A DNA stretch of 64,000 bases from Alphaproteobacteria bacterium. GTDB lineage: Bacteria > Pseudomonadota > Alphaproteobacteria > SHVP01. The stretch covers positions 1 through 64,000 of the forward strand of contig VGES01000011.1 in the NCBI GenBank assembly GCA_016869765.1, in the 5' to 3' direction. A program made the position numbers and the translations under genes. The notes under the pieces were generated by a model, which searched no databases, was not told where the DNA came from, and saw only the letters and a program-made list of their open reading frames with translations. Shown one piece after another: positions 23,949 through 32,683 of the stretch (the first letter of the stretch is position 1; each line of letters begins with the position of its first letter).

Positions 23949-25367
23949 CTAGCCTCCGTTTGCCCGCCGCGGTGCCGGCTGACCCAGCATCCGCAACGCC
24001 TCGACGATGGGCCCCATGCGGCTGCCGTAGGACCCTTTGATCATGACCACGTCACCCGGTCGCACGGCTTGTGCGACTTGCGCGATAAGCTCTGCGGCGT
24101 TCCCGGTGTAGCCGCCGAGCCGTGCCTGCGGTAATGCCTGTGCCAGAGCCCGCATGTTGGTACCGGCACAGAACACAAGGTCGACTTTGGCCGCCGCGAT
24201 CGGCTTCGCCAGATCGCGGTGAAACGTCGCGGCGTCGTCACCCATTTCGAGCATGTCACCGAGGACGGCGATGCGACGCGCACCTCGAACGATCGGACTC
24301 TCGCCCAAGGTGGCGATGGCCGCCTGCATCGAGGCAGGATTGGCGTTGTAGCTTTCGTCGATGACGGTGAACGAACCCGCTGGAAGATTCACGGTGTGCC
24401 GGTTGCCACGGCCGGTCGGCGGCGACAGCACGCCAAGGGCGAGGCCTGCGAGGCCGAGGTCGCCGCCCAACGCCTTGACCGCAGCTAGCACGGCCAGGCT
24501 GTTGCGCACCCAATGCCGCCCGGGGATCCCGACCTTGTAGGTCATCGGCTGACCGTCGATGTCGGCCGAGATGCAGGTGCAATCCGGGTGGAAAACCGCC
24601 TTGATGAGGCGCGCGTCCGCACGCTCGGTTTCGCCAAAACTCACGATGCGAGCAGCGCCACACGCGTTGGCCCGCTCCGACAGGAGATCGAAGTACATGT
24701 TGTCGCGGTTGAGGACGGCGATGCCGCCGGATTCGAGGCCTGCGAAAATCTCGGCCTTCGCCAGCGCGATCTCACGCGCCGAGGAGAAGAACTCGAGATG
24801 TACGGCCTCGACCGTCGTGACGATTGCGACGTGCGGACGAACCAGCCGGGACAACGGCGTGATCTCACCCGCATGATTCATGCCGATCTCGAACGCGGCA
24901 AAAGCAGACTCGCGGGGCATGCGCGCCAAACTGAGCGGCACGCCCCAGTGATTGTTGAAGCTGCCGATGCTGCTGTGCGTCGGCTTGTGACGGCCCAACG
25001 CCGCGGCCAGCGCTTCCTTGGTGCTGGTCTTGCCGACGCTGCCGGTCACCGCGACCACGCGTGCGGAGGAGCGCCGGCGCGATTCTCGGCCGAGCGAGGC
25101 CAGCGCTGCCAGCGTATCCGGGACCGCGACCTGGGGCGCGAGGTCAGTGCGTCCCGGCTCCACGATTGCCGCCACGGCGCCCCTGGCGAAGGCGTCGGCG
25201 GTGAAGCGATGACCATCGTGGTTGGGACCCCGGATCGCGACGAACAGATCGCCGGCTCGCGTCGTACGACTGTCGATCGATACGCCTGCAGCGGCCCAAT
25301 CCCGGTCGCCTTTGGACGCACCGCCGGTCGCCGTCAGGACCTCGGCGCATTGCCACAACGCGGTCAT
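23949..25367 (-). CDS. murF: UDP-MurNAc-tripeptide--D-alanyl-D-alanine ligase MurF
   Basis: Adds the D-Ala-D-Ala dipeptide made by Ddl to the UDP-MurNAc tripeptide, 472 aa. ATP loop [15 protein letters not shown] near residue 108, [26 protein letters not shown] and [17 protein letters not shown] are MurF signatures. Overlaps murE by ATGA. Confidence 0.97.
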   Translation of the reverse strand: MTALWQCAEVLTATGGASKGDRDWAAAGVSIDSRTTRAGDLFVAIRGPNHDGHRFTADAFARGAVAAIVEPGRTDLAPQVAVPDTLAALASLGRESRRRSSARVVAVTGSVGKTSTKEALAAALGRHKPTHSSIGSFNNHWGVPLSLARMPRESAFAAFEIGMNHAGEITPLSRLVRPHVAIVTTVEAVHLEFFSSAREIALAKAEIFAGLESGGIAVLNRDNMYFDLLSERANACGAARIVSFGETERADARLIKAVFHPDCTCISADIDGQPMTYKVGIPGRHWVRNSLAVLAAVKALGGDLGLAGLALGVLSPPTGRGNRHTVNLPAGSFTVIDESYNANPASMQAAIATLGESPIVRGARRIAVLGDMLEMGDDAATFHRDLAKPIAAAKVDLVFCAGTNMRALAQALPQARLGGYTGNAAELIAQVAQAVRPGDVVMIKGSYGSRMGPIVEALRMLGQPAPRRANGG

Positions 25368-26821
25368 GCGTCACCACGTGGGCGGCGTCGGCACAGCGCC
25401 GACGCGACGACCTTGACGTCATCGAACGGTCGTACCTCGGTGCCGACGATCTGTCCGCTCTCGTGTCCCTTACCGGCGACGACCAGCACGTCACCCGCCT
25501 CGAGCAGAGCAACGGCGCGTTCGATCGCATCGCGGCGGTCGCCGATTTCTTGAGCGCCTGGACAACCGCTCAGGATCTCGCTCCGGATCGCTGCAGGGTG
25601 TTCGGTCCGTGGATTGTCGTCGGTGACCAGCACGATGTCGGCGAACGCCCCGGCGATGCGCCCCATCTCCCTGCGCTTGCCGCGATCGCGATCGCCGCCA
25701 CAGCCAAAGACCACTAGCAATCGACCTTTGGCGTGCGACCGCAATGCGCGCAATACCGCCGCCAAGGCATCGGGGGTGTGGGCATAGTCGACGAAGACCC
25801 GCGCGCGATTGGGCAGTTCGCCCGCCAACTGGAGGCGACCCGGAACGCCGCGCACATGACCCAGGGCCTCCAGAACCTTGGGCCACGGCGTACCGGTCGC
25901 ATGCGTGAGCAAGCCGGCCGCAACGGCATTCGCCACTTGGAACGACCCGAAGAGCGGCAACAGGACGCGCTCGGTCCGGCCGCCGTACGTCAATCGGAAC
26001 GTCTGTCCGCGCGTATCGCTCGCAAACTCGCCGATCCGGATATCAGCATCGTCTGCGGTTCCGTAGGTGAGCACGGCGATCCCACGGCTCTCACAGGCGG
26101 CACGCAATGCCGGCAGCCAGGATGAATCCGCGTTGAGCACCGCCGTCCCATCACGGCGCAACACCTCCGAGAACAGGCGCAGCTTGGCCGCGAAGTAGTC
26201 ACGCTCGGTGGCGTGGTAGTCCATGTGGTCGCGACCGAGATTCGTGAAGGCCGCGGCCCGGATCTCGACTCCGTCGAGCCGGTATTGCGCCAAGCCGTGG
26301 CTCGAGGCCTCGATCGCGACGTGATCACAATCGGCATCGACGAGACGCCGCAGCGATTCATGAAGGCTGATCGGATCAGGCGTCGTCAGGGACCCCGACA
26401 ATTGGCCCTCCGGCCCCTCGATCCCGAGAGTTCCGATGCTGCCAGCGCGTTTTCCGCACGCGGTCCAGATTTGCGCTGCGAATCGCGCGGTCGAGGTCTT
26501 GCCGTTGGTACCGGTAACGGCGACGGTCGTTCGCGGCTGTTGGCCGAAGAAGCGCGCGGCCATGAGCGCGAGACGGCGACGCGGATTGCTGTCGGTGATG
26601 ACATAGGCTCCCGAATCCGTCGCAACGGCGCCGGGTTCGGCGAGCACCGCGACCGCCCCCTGGGCGATCGCCGAATCGACGAAACTGGCGCCGTTGGCAC
26701 GCGCGCCGGGAAGCGCCGCGAACAGAAAACCAGGCCCGACCAGCCGCGAGTCGCTCGCCAAACCACGGATCTCGATCGCCGTGGCGTGGTGGTTCGTGCC
26801 GATGAGGTCGGAAAGCCGCAT
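25364..26821 (-). CDS. murE: UDP-MurNAc-L-Ala-D-Glu:meso-diaminopimelate ligase MurE
   Basis: Adds the third stem-peptide residue, 485 aa. ATP loop AVTGTNGKTSTARF near residue 104; SSHGLAQYRLDGV; GDRDRGKRREMGRIA; and DNPRTEHP, the DNPR motif that marks meso-diaminopimelate specificity (lysine enzymes differ here), so the wall should be A2pm-type. Its ATG shares one base with the ftsI stop (TGATG). Confidence 0.97.
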   Translation of the reverse strand: MRLSDLIGTNHHATAIEIRGLASDSRLVGPGFLFAALPGARANGASFVDSAIAQGAVAVLAEPGAVATDSGAYVITDSNPRRRLALMAARFFGQQPRTTVAVTGTNGKTSTARFAAQIWTACGKRAGSIGTLGIEGPEGQLSGSLTTPDPISLHESLRRLVDADCDHVAIEASSHGLAQYRLDGVEIRAAAFTNLGRDHMDYHATERDYFAAKLRLFSEVLRRDGTAVLNADSSWLPALRAACESRGIAVLTYGTADDADIRIGEFASDTRGQTFRLTYGGRTERVLLPLFGSFQVANAVAAGLLTHATGTPWPKVLEALGHVRGVPGRLQLAGELPNRARVFVDYAHTPDALAAVLRALRSHAKGRLLVVFGCGGDRDRGKRREMGRIAGAFADIVLVTDDNPRTEHPAAIRSEILSGCPGAQEIGDRRDAIERAVALLEAGDVLVVAGKGHESGQIVGTEVRPFDDVKVVASALCRRRPRGDA

Positions 26822-28533
26822 CAGTTCCGCCCCCGCCGAGCCGAAACCGTCATCGAGCGCTGGACCTCGTCCGATTTCTCGTTGACCGGATCGACGGCCA
26901 GTACCGGAGCGATGCGCGCGATCACGCGACCCGTTACCGGGGCGGCGGTCCAGCCACCGGTCGCGAAGTTGTGGGTTTCCTTGATGCCCTTCGGTTCATC
27001 GAGGATGGCGATGACGACGTAGCGCGGATCGGTCATCGGGAAGGACGACACGAACGAGGATAGCAATGCATTTCGCTTGTAGACGCCGTTCACCGCTTTC
27101 TCGGCAGTGCCCGTCTTGCCCCCGACCAACCAGCCATTCGCGGCGCCGCGGCTACCGGTTCCCTTTTCGACCACGAGGCGCATGAGGCGACGGAGCTTCT
27201 CCGAGGTCTCCGACGACAGAACCCGCTCGGCCGGCGGGTCTACGGCAGGATTGCGCTTGCGCAACGTCGGGGAGACCATGAGACCGCCGTTGACCAGCGG
27301 TGAAAACGCGGCCGCGATCTGAACCGGACTCACGGCGATGCCGTGGCCGAAGCCCACCGTCATCGTGTTGATGTCACGCCAAGGCTGCGGCCACATCGGC
27401 TGACCGACCTCGGGCACCTCGAGCGGGGCCTTGGACAGAAACCCGAGGCGACGTAGGAAGTCGCGCTGCCGAGTTCCGCCCACCTCGAGCGCCATCTTGG
27501 CGGCCCCGATGTTGGACGAATACATGAAGATTTCGGGCACGCTCAGCCAGCGGTTCTTGGCGTGGTCGTCCTTGATGGTGTAGCGCGAGACCTTGATCGG
27601 CTCGGAGGCGTCGAACACCCGATCGAGGTCGGCGGTGCGGTACTCGAGCGCCGCAGCGACGGTGAACGCCTTGAACGTCGAGCCCATTTCGTAGACGCCG
27701 AGGGTCGCGCGGTTGAACAATTGGTCCGCCGTCGCCTCGTTTATCTGATTGGGATCGAAGTCGGGCAGCGACACCACGGCCAACAACTCGCCGGATTGAA
27801 CGTCCATGACGACCCCGGCCGCGCCGATTGCACGATGCAGCACCATCGCGGCCTGCAGCTCTTCCCACAACGCGTGCTGGACGCGGACGTCGATCGAGAG
27901 CTGTACCGGCTTGCCAGCTCCTTCCATCAACGTTTCGTCGAAGCCCTTTTCGATGCCGGACAAGCCGTGATTGTCGACGCCGGTGTACCCCAGCACGTGC
28001 GCCGCCAGGCGCCCCTGAGGGTAGATACGGCGCGGCTCGTCCATGAACCCGACGCCGGGAAGTCCGAGGCGATTGACGGCATCCTGCTCGCGGGGCGTGA
28101 GGTTTCGCTTGATCCAGACGAAACCGCGGTCCGACGCGAGTTTCGTCTGCAAATCCGCCAGATCGATCTCGGGCAATACGCGGGCGATCGCCGCGGCCGA
28201 GGCATGCGGGTCGAGGACCTTCCGCGGATGGGCATAGAGCGAGGCCGTCTTCAGATTGGTCGCGAGCAGGAGTCCGTTGCGATCGACGATGTCGCCGCGC
28301 GCCAGCGGCGCCACCCGCACAGCCGGCGCGACGGCGATCGGTTCGCCCGCCCGCAACAGGGTCAGGTCGACCAACCGTGCTCCGAGTACGACGAAGCACA
28401 GGCCGAACGCCGCGGCGACCGCAATCAGGCGGACGCGGCCGGTGTCGAGGGCCTGTTTTGCGATGCCATCGATCCGAATGCGTTCGCGTGGCCCGGCAAG
28501 GCGATCGTAGGTATGGCTCGTGGCCGCGCTCAC
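26821..28533 (-). CDS. ftsI: Septal peptidoglycan transpeptidase FtsI (PBP3)
   Basis: Class B penicillin-binding protein cross-linking septal peptidoglycan with FtsW, 570 aa. One N-terminal membrane anchor (about residues 33-55), dimerisation domain starting at RGDIVDRNGLLLATN, and the transpeptidase domain with STFK (nucleophile Ser near 282), YSSNIG and GGKTGTAEK near 475. The start is a GTG whose last two bases overlap the ftsL stop (GTGA). Longer upstream in-frame readings run through ftsL in another frame. Confidence 0.97.
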   Translation of the reverse strand: MSAATSHTYDRLAGPRERIRIDGIAKQALDTGRVRLIAVAAAFGLCFVVLGARLVDLTLLRAGEPIAVAPAVRVAPLARGDIVDRNGLLLATNLKTASLYAHPRKVLDPHASAAAIARVLPEIDLADLQTKLASDRGFVWIKRNLTPREQDAVNRLGLPGVGFMDEPRRIYPQGRLAAHVLGYTGVDNHGLSGIEKGFDETLMEGAGKPVQLSIDVRVQHALWEELQAAMVLHRAIGAAGVVMDVQSGELLAVVSLPDFDPNQINEATADQLFNRATLGVYEMGSTFKAFTVAAALEYRTADLDRVFDASEPIKVSRYTIKDDHAKNRWLSVPEIFMYSSNIGAAKMALEVGGTRQRDFLRRLGFLSKAPLEVPEVGQPMWPQPWRDINTMTVGFGHGIAVSPVQIAAAFSPLVNGGLMVSPTLRKRNPAVDPPAERVLSSETSEKLRRLMRLVVEKGTGSRGAANGWLVGGKTGTAEKAVNGVYKRNALLSSFVSSFPMTDPRYVVIAILDEPKGIKETHNFATGGWTAAPVTGRVIARIAPVLAVDPVNEKSDEVQRSMTVSARRGRN

Positions 28534-28829
28534 GGCGTGCCCCCGCGTTCGGCTGGCCGTTTCGGAATCTGCTCGATCGAGCGGATCTGCTGCGGCGTGA
28601 TGACGGCAAGCGTCAGGTGCCGGTCGGCAAGCGAACGCAAGCGGTCGGGACGGTTTAAGAACGACCACTCGGCCCGGAGTACGCGAAGCGACTCCTCCTC
28701 GGCCGCGATGTCGGTTCGAACCTTGCCCAGCTGTTCCTCGAGCTGCGTCACCTCGTACTTGAGCTGAAAAAGACCGAACGACATCACCGCGAGAATCACG
28801 ACTCCGATGATGACGAGCGGCCTCAGCAT
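28530..28829 (-). CDS. ftsL: Cell division protein FtsL
   Basis: Small bitopic divisome protein, 99 aa. One membrane segment directly at the N-terminus (PLVIIGVVILAVMSFGLFQL) followed by a leucine-zipper-like coiled coil (YEVTQLEEQLGKVRTDIAAE) and the FtsL-type end RLRSLADRHLTLAVITPQQI. Sequence conservation of FtsL is weak, but size, topology and position between rsmH and ftsI make the call secure. Overlaps rsmH by 7 bases. Confidence 0.93.
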   Translation of the reverse strand: MLRPLVIIGVVILAVMSFGLFQLKYEVTQLEEQLGKVRTDIAAEEESLRVLRAEWSFLNRPDRLRSLADRHLTLAVITPQQIRSIEQIPKRPAERGGTP

Positions 28830-29812
28830 GGTTCACCGCTCGGCCAAGGTGGCGCCCCCGTTCGCACCGCTGCGCGCAACCGCGCCGAACGTGCTCGCGG
28901 GTTCTCAGCGGTCTCCGCCGCAGTGGGCTTGATCGCGCCCTTCGTCAGAAGATCGAACGTCGGCGCCGGCGCGTCCGTCGCGTCGGGCACGTGGCGGTTG
29001 GGGCGCGCGGCGCGCCCCGAACGGGTCGTGAGAAACTGCTTCACCTCGCGATCTTCGAGGGAATGAAAGCTGACGACGGCCAATCGACCGCCCGGCCGCA
29101 GCAGCCGCTCGGCCGCCCACAACCCGCGTTGCAATTCTCCACCCGGCCCGACCTCGCGATTGAGATGAATGCGAATCGCCTGGAACGTCCGGGTCGCGGG
29201 ATGAATGGTCTCGCGACCCTGCCCAGCGCGGCGTACGGCGGCACTGACGATCGATGCCAGTTGCAGCGTGCGCGTGATCGGTGCTTCGGCACGGGCGCGT
29301 ACGATCGCCCGTGCGATGCCGCGCGCCGCTCGCTCTTCGCCGAAGCGATAGATGATGTCGGCGAGTTCGGCCTCGGTCGCCTGATTGACGACGTCGGCCG
29401 CGGTCGGCCCCGAGCGACTCATGCGCATGTCGAGAGGACCGTCGACTTGGAACGAAAATCCGCGCGCCGGGTTGTCGAGTTGAAACGACGACACGCCGAG
29501 GTCGAACGTCACTCCGTCCACGGCCTCGATGTCGTACGCAGCGAGAAGCGCAACCATGTCGGAGAAGTCGCCTTGGATGAGGCCGAACCGCGAACCGTAG
29601 CGGCGGCGCATCGCCTCGCCGCGCGCGATCGCCTCGGGATCGCGATCGATGCCCCACACCGCGCAATCCGCCGCGTCGAGCAGGGCGCGGGAATACCCAC
29701 CGACCCCGAAGGTGCCGTCGACGTAGGTCTTGGCGGCGGCCGGCGCCAGGAATGCGCAGACCTCGGCCGCGAGGACCGGGCGATGAATCAGGTTGCAGGC
29801 GGGATCGGTCAC
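28823..29812 (-). CDS. rsmH: 16S rRNA (cytosine1402-N4)-methyltransferase RsmH (MraW)
   Basis: Methylates C1402 of 16S rRNA, 329 aa. Starts HRPVLAAEV; SAM site YVDGTFGVGGYSRALL; GVTFDLGVSSFQLDNPARGFSF and RTFQAIRIHLNREV are MraW signatures, with RLAVVSFHSLEDREVKQF near the C-terminal side. Overlaps mraZ by ATGA and ftsL by 7 bases. Confidence 0.97.
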   Translation of the reverse strand: MTDPACNLIHRPVLAAEVCAFLAPAAAKTYVDGTFGVGGYSRALLDAADCAVWGIDRDPEAIARGEAMRRRYGSRFGLIQGDFSDMVALLAAYDIEAVDGVTFDLGVSSFQLDNPARGFSFQVDGPLDMRMSRSGPTAADVVNQATEAELADIIYRFGEERAARGIARAIVRARAEAPITRTLQLASIVSAAVRRAGQGRETIHPATRTFQAIRIHLNREVGPGGELQRGLWAAERLLRPGGRLAVVSFHSLEDREVKQFLTTRSGRAARPNRHVPDATDAPAPTFDLLTKGAIKPTAAETAENPRARSARLRAAVRTGAPPWPSGEPC

Positions 29813-30276
29813 GAACGTGGCTCCTCACGCCGCTGCAGGAACGCCCCGCGCTCGCGGCGCGCGCGCTCCGTCGCTTCGCGTTCGTACGCTCGATAGGCCT
29901 CGGGTTCCCAGATCTGGAAGGTGCGACCTTGGCCGACGAATGCCGCCGTTTCGCCCAGTTTCGCGTGCGCGATCAGTGCTTCCGGCAGCACGATGCGCCC
30001 TTCGCTGTCGAAGGGCAGCTGATGCGAGCGACCGAAAATCGCCTTGGCGAAGTCGTCGTGCGCTTCGGAGAACGGGTTGAGTTGGTCGGTTCCTTCGGCG
30101 AGGCGCTCGAAGCGGTCGATGCCGCTGCCTTCGACCGCCGGGACGGTCAGCGAGGGCAGCGCGACGACGCCGGAAAAAGTCTGCCCGACGAGCGCCGTGC
30201 GAAACGACGCTGGCACCGAAACGCGGCCTTTCTTGTCGACCTTGTTCACGAAGGTAGACAGGAAGAGCGCCACCAC
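29809..30276 (-). CDS. mraZ: Transcriptional regulator MraZ
   Basis: First gene of the dcw operon, a SpoVT/AbrB-like DNA-binding protein repressing its own operon in characterised bacteria, 155 aa. Two swapped-hairpin repeats are visible: VDKKGRVSVPASFR near the N-terminus and FDSEGRIVLPEALIAHA around residue 90. Two consecutive GTG codons (30276 and 30273) are possible starts; GGGAGG is 2 and 5 bases upstream respectively, so the second may be used. The C-terminal ~20 residues are charged and Arg-rich. A promoter and putative MraZ-box array lie 70-120 bases upstream. Confidence 0.95.
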   Translation of the reverse strand: MVALFLSTFVNKVDKKGRVSVPASFRTALVGQTFSGVVALPSLTVPAVEGSGIDRFERLAEGTDQLNPFSEAHDDFAKAIFGRSHQLPFDSEGRIVLPEALIAHAKLGETAAFVGQGRTFQIWEPEAYRAYEREATERARRERGAFLQRREEPRS

Positions 30277-30348
30277 AACCTCCCAATGCCCAGGCCCAAA
30301 CGCCCCTGCCGACGCCGACGCGATTCCCCTCGCTCGGCCAGCGCCTTA

Positions 30349-30392
30349 TGGGACAGTGTGGGATATCATGACACTTTATGGGCGTCAATGGA
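30349..30392. promoter_or_regulatory. Putative MraZ operator: five TGGG-like repeats at 10-bp phase
   Basis: On the + strand TGGG starts at 30349, 30359 and 30379, with degenerate TGAC at 30369 and TGGA at 30389: five boxes at exact 10-bp intervals. MraZ of E. coli binds TGGGN direct repeats separated by 5 bases, i.e. the same 10-bp phase. Here the boxes are on the strand opposite to mraZ and overlap its promoter. Confidence 0.7.
30360..30388 (-). promoter_or_regulatory. Putative promoter of the dcw operon (mraZ promoter)
   Basis: Minus-strand -35 TTGACG (30383-30388), 17-base spacer, weak -10 TATCCC (30360-30365). The transcript would start near 30353, giving a leader of about 75 bases. The element is embedded in the TGGG array, so MraZ binding would occlude RNA polymerase. 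Confidence 0.5.
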
Positions 30393-30664
30393 AAGTCTAG
30401 GTTTTTCACTGGTTTGCGGGGTGTTCCTGGGGCCGGGTCTGCACCCTCGTCGCGGAAAAGGAACCGACCGGCGATTGGCGTGTGACTGGGCATTCGCTTA
30501 GCGGCCGACTGCGGCGCAAATATGTTCCCTGTCCGTTCAAATTGCGGCCAAAACCAATGCCCAGAAAAACAGCCGATGTTCCTGTTTTGTCCATTCTGCC
30601 ATGCGCGGTTGCACACGCGCGATGTCAGCGATGCGGGGTCGCAGGGCACGCATGCGAACGCAAG
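30393..30664. other. Non-coding interval between rnpB and mraZ
   Basis: No credible gene is seen. The interval holds a 9-bp inverted repeat CTGGGCATT (30486-30494) / AATGCCCAG (30556-30564) enclosing a further GGCCG/CGGCC pairing, i.e. a possible structured RNA, and otherwise only the region upstream of the mraZ promoter. Confidence 0.5.
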
Positions 30665-30668
30665 AAAA

Positions 30669-31053
30669 GCCAGATGGCCTATAAGCCGGGTTCTGTGCCG
30701 GCGGCAGAACCGCCGGTGATGACCATTCCTCTAGGGCGCCCGTTGCCGAGCGCCTCCAGCGACCGACCCGGACGACAGGCTAGAAAGCGAGCCCTGCCAC
30801 CTTGCGGCGGCGCGCCGTCCCTACTTGGTCTTGCTCCCGGTGGGGTTTGCCTTGCCACCGCCGTTACCGGCGGCGCGGTGCGCTCTTACCGCACCATTTC
30901 ACCCTTACCGCGGCGAACCGCGGCGGTTTGTTTTCTGTTGCACTGTCCCTGGGGTCGCCCCCGCCGGGCGTTACCCGGCACCGTGCTTTCGTGGAGCCCG
31001 GACTTTCCTCCCTCCGACCTCGCGGTCGAACGGCAGTCATCCGGCCATCTGGC
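30669..31053 (-). ncRNA. rnpB: RNase P RNA (class A)
   Basis: Catalytic RNA that matures tRNA 5' ends, about 385 nt. The conserved GAGGAAAGTCCGGGC (minus strand, ends near 30996) and ACAGAACCCGGCTTATAGGCC-type 3' element (30676-30696) are present. Helix P1 is an exact 11-bp pairing of the first and last bases (31043-31053 with 30669-30679), which defines the ends. TTTTCTT follows directly on the minus strand and acts as terminator. A promoter fits the predicted 5' end. The long open frame on the opposite strand here is an artefact of the RNA. Confidence 0.97.
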
Positions 31054-31059
31054 AACGCT

Positions 31060-31087
31060 AACTTAGGCTCGTGGCGCTAAGCGTCAA
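31060..31087 (-). promoter_or_regulatory. Promoter of rnpB
   Basis: Minus-strand -35 TTGACG (31082-31087), 16-base spacer and -10 TAAGTT (31060-31065), predicting a start at about 31053, exactly where helix P1 begins. The -35 box lies within the last codons of the upstream amidase gene. Confidence 0.6.
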
Positions 31088-31799
31088 GGAACCGTCGCAG
31101 CCAGGCCTCGAGGCAGATCAGAGTCTCGGTGTCACAGCGACCGTCGATGCGACTCGGCCGGAAATGGCGTTGGAACGCCGTGACCACGGCACGTGTCTGC
31201 GATCCGTAGTGGCCGTCGACCTCGATGCCGTAACCGCCTTGTTGTAACTGGGCCTGGACGAAGGCGACGGCATCGTGATCACCCTCGTCCAGCGGTCGTT
31301 GATCGGTGGTCGTCTCGGAACGGTCGGGCCATAGGCCGATGCCGCGCACGGCCAGACGTTGCCAGTCGAATAGTTCGCCGGGGTCGATCTTGCGCTCCGG
31401 CGCCACGTCGGAATGGCCGAGCACACGGGCCGCAGAGATGTCGTGCCGCTTCATAACATCGAGAGCCAGACGCTCGAGCGCCCGCATCTGTGGCTCGGCG
31501 AAGGCGCGATAGCCGAACTCGTGCCCAGGGTTGGCGAGTTCGATCCCGATCGAGCAACTGTTGATGTCGGTTTCGCCGTGCCAACTCGCGACCCCGGCAT
31601 GCCACGCCCGCCGAGACTCCTCGATCAGAGCCACCACCCTGCCCTCCTCGTCGATCACGTAGTGGGCGCTGACCTTGGATCGTGGATCGCACAGTCGCTC
31701 GATCGCCGCCGAAGCCGACCGCATGCCGGTGTAGTGCAACACGATCATGTCTATCGCCAATCGACGCTCGTCGGAGTTGGGCGACGGTCGGCGGATCAT
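31077..31799 (-). CDS. N-acetylmuramoyl-L-alanine amidase (Amidase_2) with C-terminal peptidoglycan-binding domain
   Basis: Zinc amidase cleaving the lactyl-amide bond of muropeptides, 240 aa. Amidase_2/AmpD-like core: first zinc His in MIVLHYTGM, SAHYVIDEEGRVVAL, SCSIGIELANPGHEFGYRAF, and the second ligand set in LGHSDVAPERKIDPGELFDW. From about 170 a PG_binding_1 domain (VAFVQAQLQQGGYGIEVDG). No signal peptide or lipobox, unlike E. coli AmiD, so it is more likely a cytosolic recycling enzyme. Its ATG overlaps the stop of the transporter upstream (ATGA). Confidence 0.9.
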   Translation of the reverse strand: MIRRPSPNSDERRLAIDMIVLHYTGMRSASAAIERLCDPRSKVSAHYVIDEEGRVVALIEESRRAWHAGVASWHGETDINSCSIGIELANPGHEFGYRAFAEPQMRALERLALDVMKRHDISAARVLGHSDVAPERKIDPGELFDWQRLAVRGIGLWPDRSETTTDQRPLDEGDHDAVAFVQAQLQQGGYGIEVDGHYGSQTRAVVTAFQRHFRPSRIDGRCDTETLICLEAWLRRFLDA

Positions 31800-32677
31800 C
31801 GTGACGGGACCACCGTGGCGCGTCCGCGTTGGGCCGTGCGCATGATCAGGATCAGTACGCCGCCGCACGTCATCAGCCCGCCGAGGACGATCTGCAACGA
31901 CGGCTGGTCTCCGTAGATCGCGATGCCGGCCACGACCCCCAGCACCGGGGTCGCCAGCATCATCGGTGTCACCGTGCTGACCGGATAGCGTGACAGGAGA
32001 TGCGCATAGCCGGCTTGGCCGACGATTGCCGCCCCGACCCCCCCCCACAGCAGCCCGAGCGCCGGCCACAACGGCAGTTCCGCCAGCTTCATCGCTTGTC
32101 CGCTTTCGAGCATCCAGGACAGCAGGGCATGGAACGGCAGGCAAACGATACCGGTCCACGCCTGCATCTGTAGAGCCCCGATGCCCACGGCCCGGCGCAT
32201 CAAGAGCGTGGCCAGCGCCATCGGGACGGCGCTGAGCACGAGGGCGCCCAACGCCCAAAGTCGCTCGAACACCACCGGATCGAAGCCGAGCACGACGATA
32301 CCGGCAAAGGCGGTGGCAAGCGCCGTGCTACGACGCCAACCGATCCGTTCGCCCATGAAGGCAACGGCCAATACCGTGGCCATCGGGATGTAGAGCTGCG
32401 AGGTGATGGCGATCGAGGAGACGTCACCGGACAGCTCGATTCCGAGAAACTGCAGACCGAAGTGGACCCCGCCGACCAAGAACCCGACGGTGGCCGCGGC
32501 CGGGATCCGTCTGGCCGGCAGACGCACGAACGGCGCGAGCACGACAATGACCAGGGCGAAGCGCAACGCCAACGACAGATAGGGCCCGAAGTAGTCGACG
32601 GCGACCTTGGAGGCGAGGAAGTTGATCCCCCACGCCGTCGTCACCATCGCCGCCAGCAACAAATGGATCGGGGCCAC
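31796..32677 (-). CDS. EamA-family (DMT superfamily) transporter
   Basis: Inner-membrane drug/metabolite transporter, 293 aa, about ten membrane segments in two EamA repeats: repeat one with TTAWGINFLASKVAVDYFGPYLSLALRF-type start (shown in part), repeat two near VLSAVPMALATLLMRRAVGI. Substrate unknown; the family exports amino acids, metabolites or purines. Start is GTG, 6 bases after the djlA stop, and the end overlaps the amidase start, so djlA, this gene and the amidase form an operon. Confidence 0.88.
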   Translation of the reverse strand: MAPIHLLLAAMVTTAWGINFLASKVAVDYFGPYLSLALRFALVIVVLAPFVRLPARRIPAAATVGFLVGGVHFGLQFLGIELSGDVSSIAITSQLYIPMATVLAVAFMGERIGWRRSTALATAFAGIVVLGFDPVVFERLWALGALVLSAVPMALATLLMRRAVGIGALQMQAWTGIVCLPFHALLSWMLESGQAMKLAELPLWPALGLLWGGVGAAIVGQAGYAHLLSRYPVSTVTPMMLATPVLGVVAGIAIYGDQPSLQIVLGGLMTCGGVLILIMRTAQRGRATVVPSR

Positions 32678-32683
32678 AGCGCG

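Noticed and set aside
30482-31066. 194-codon + strand open frame between mraZ and the amidase
   Set aside because: It runs across RNase P RNA on the other strand; the RNA explains the conservation.
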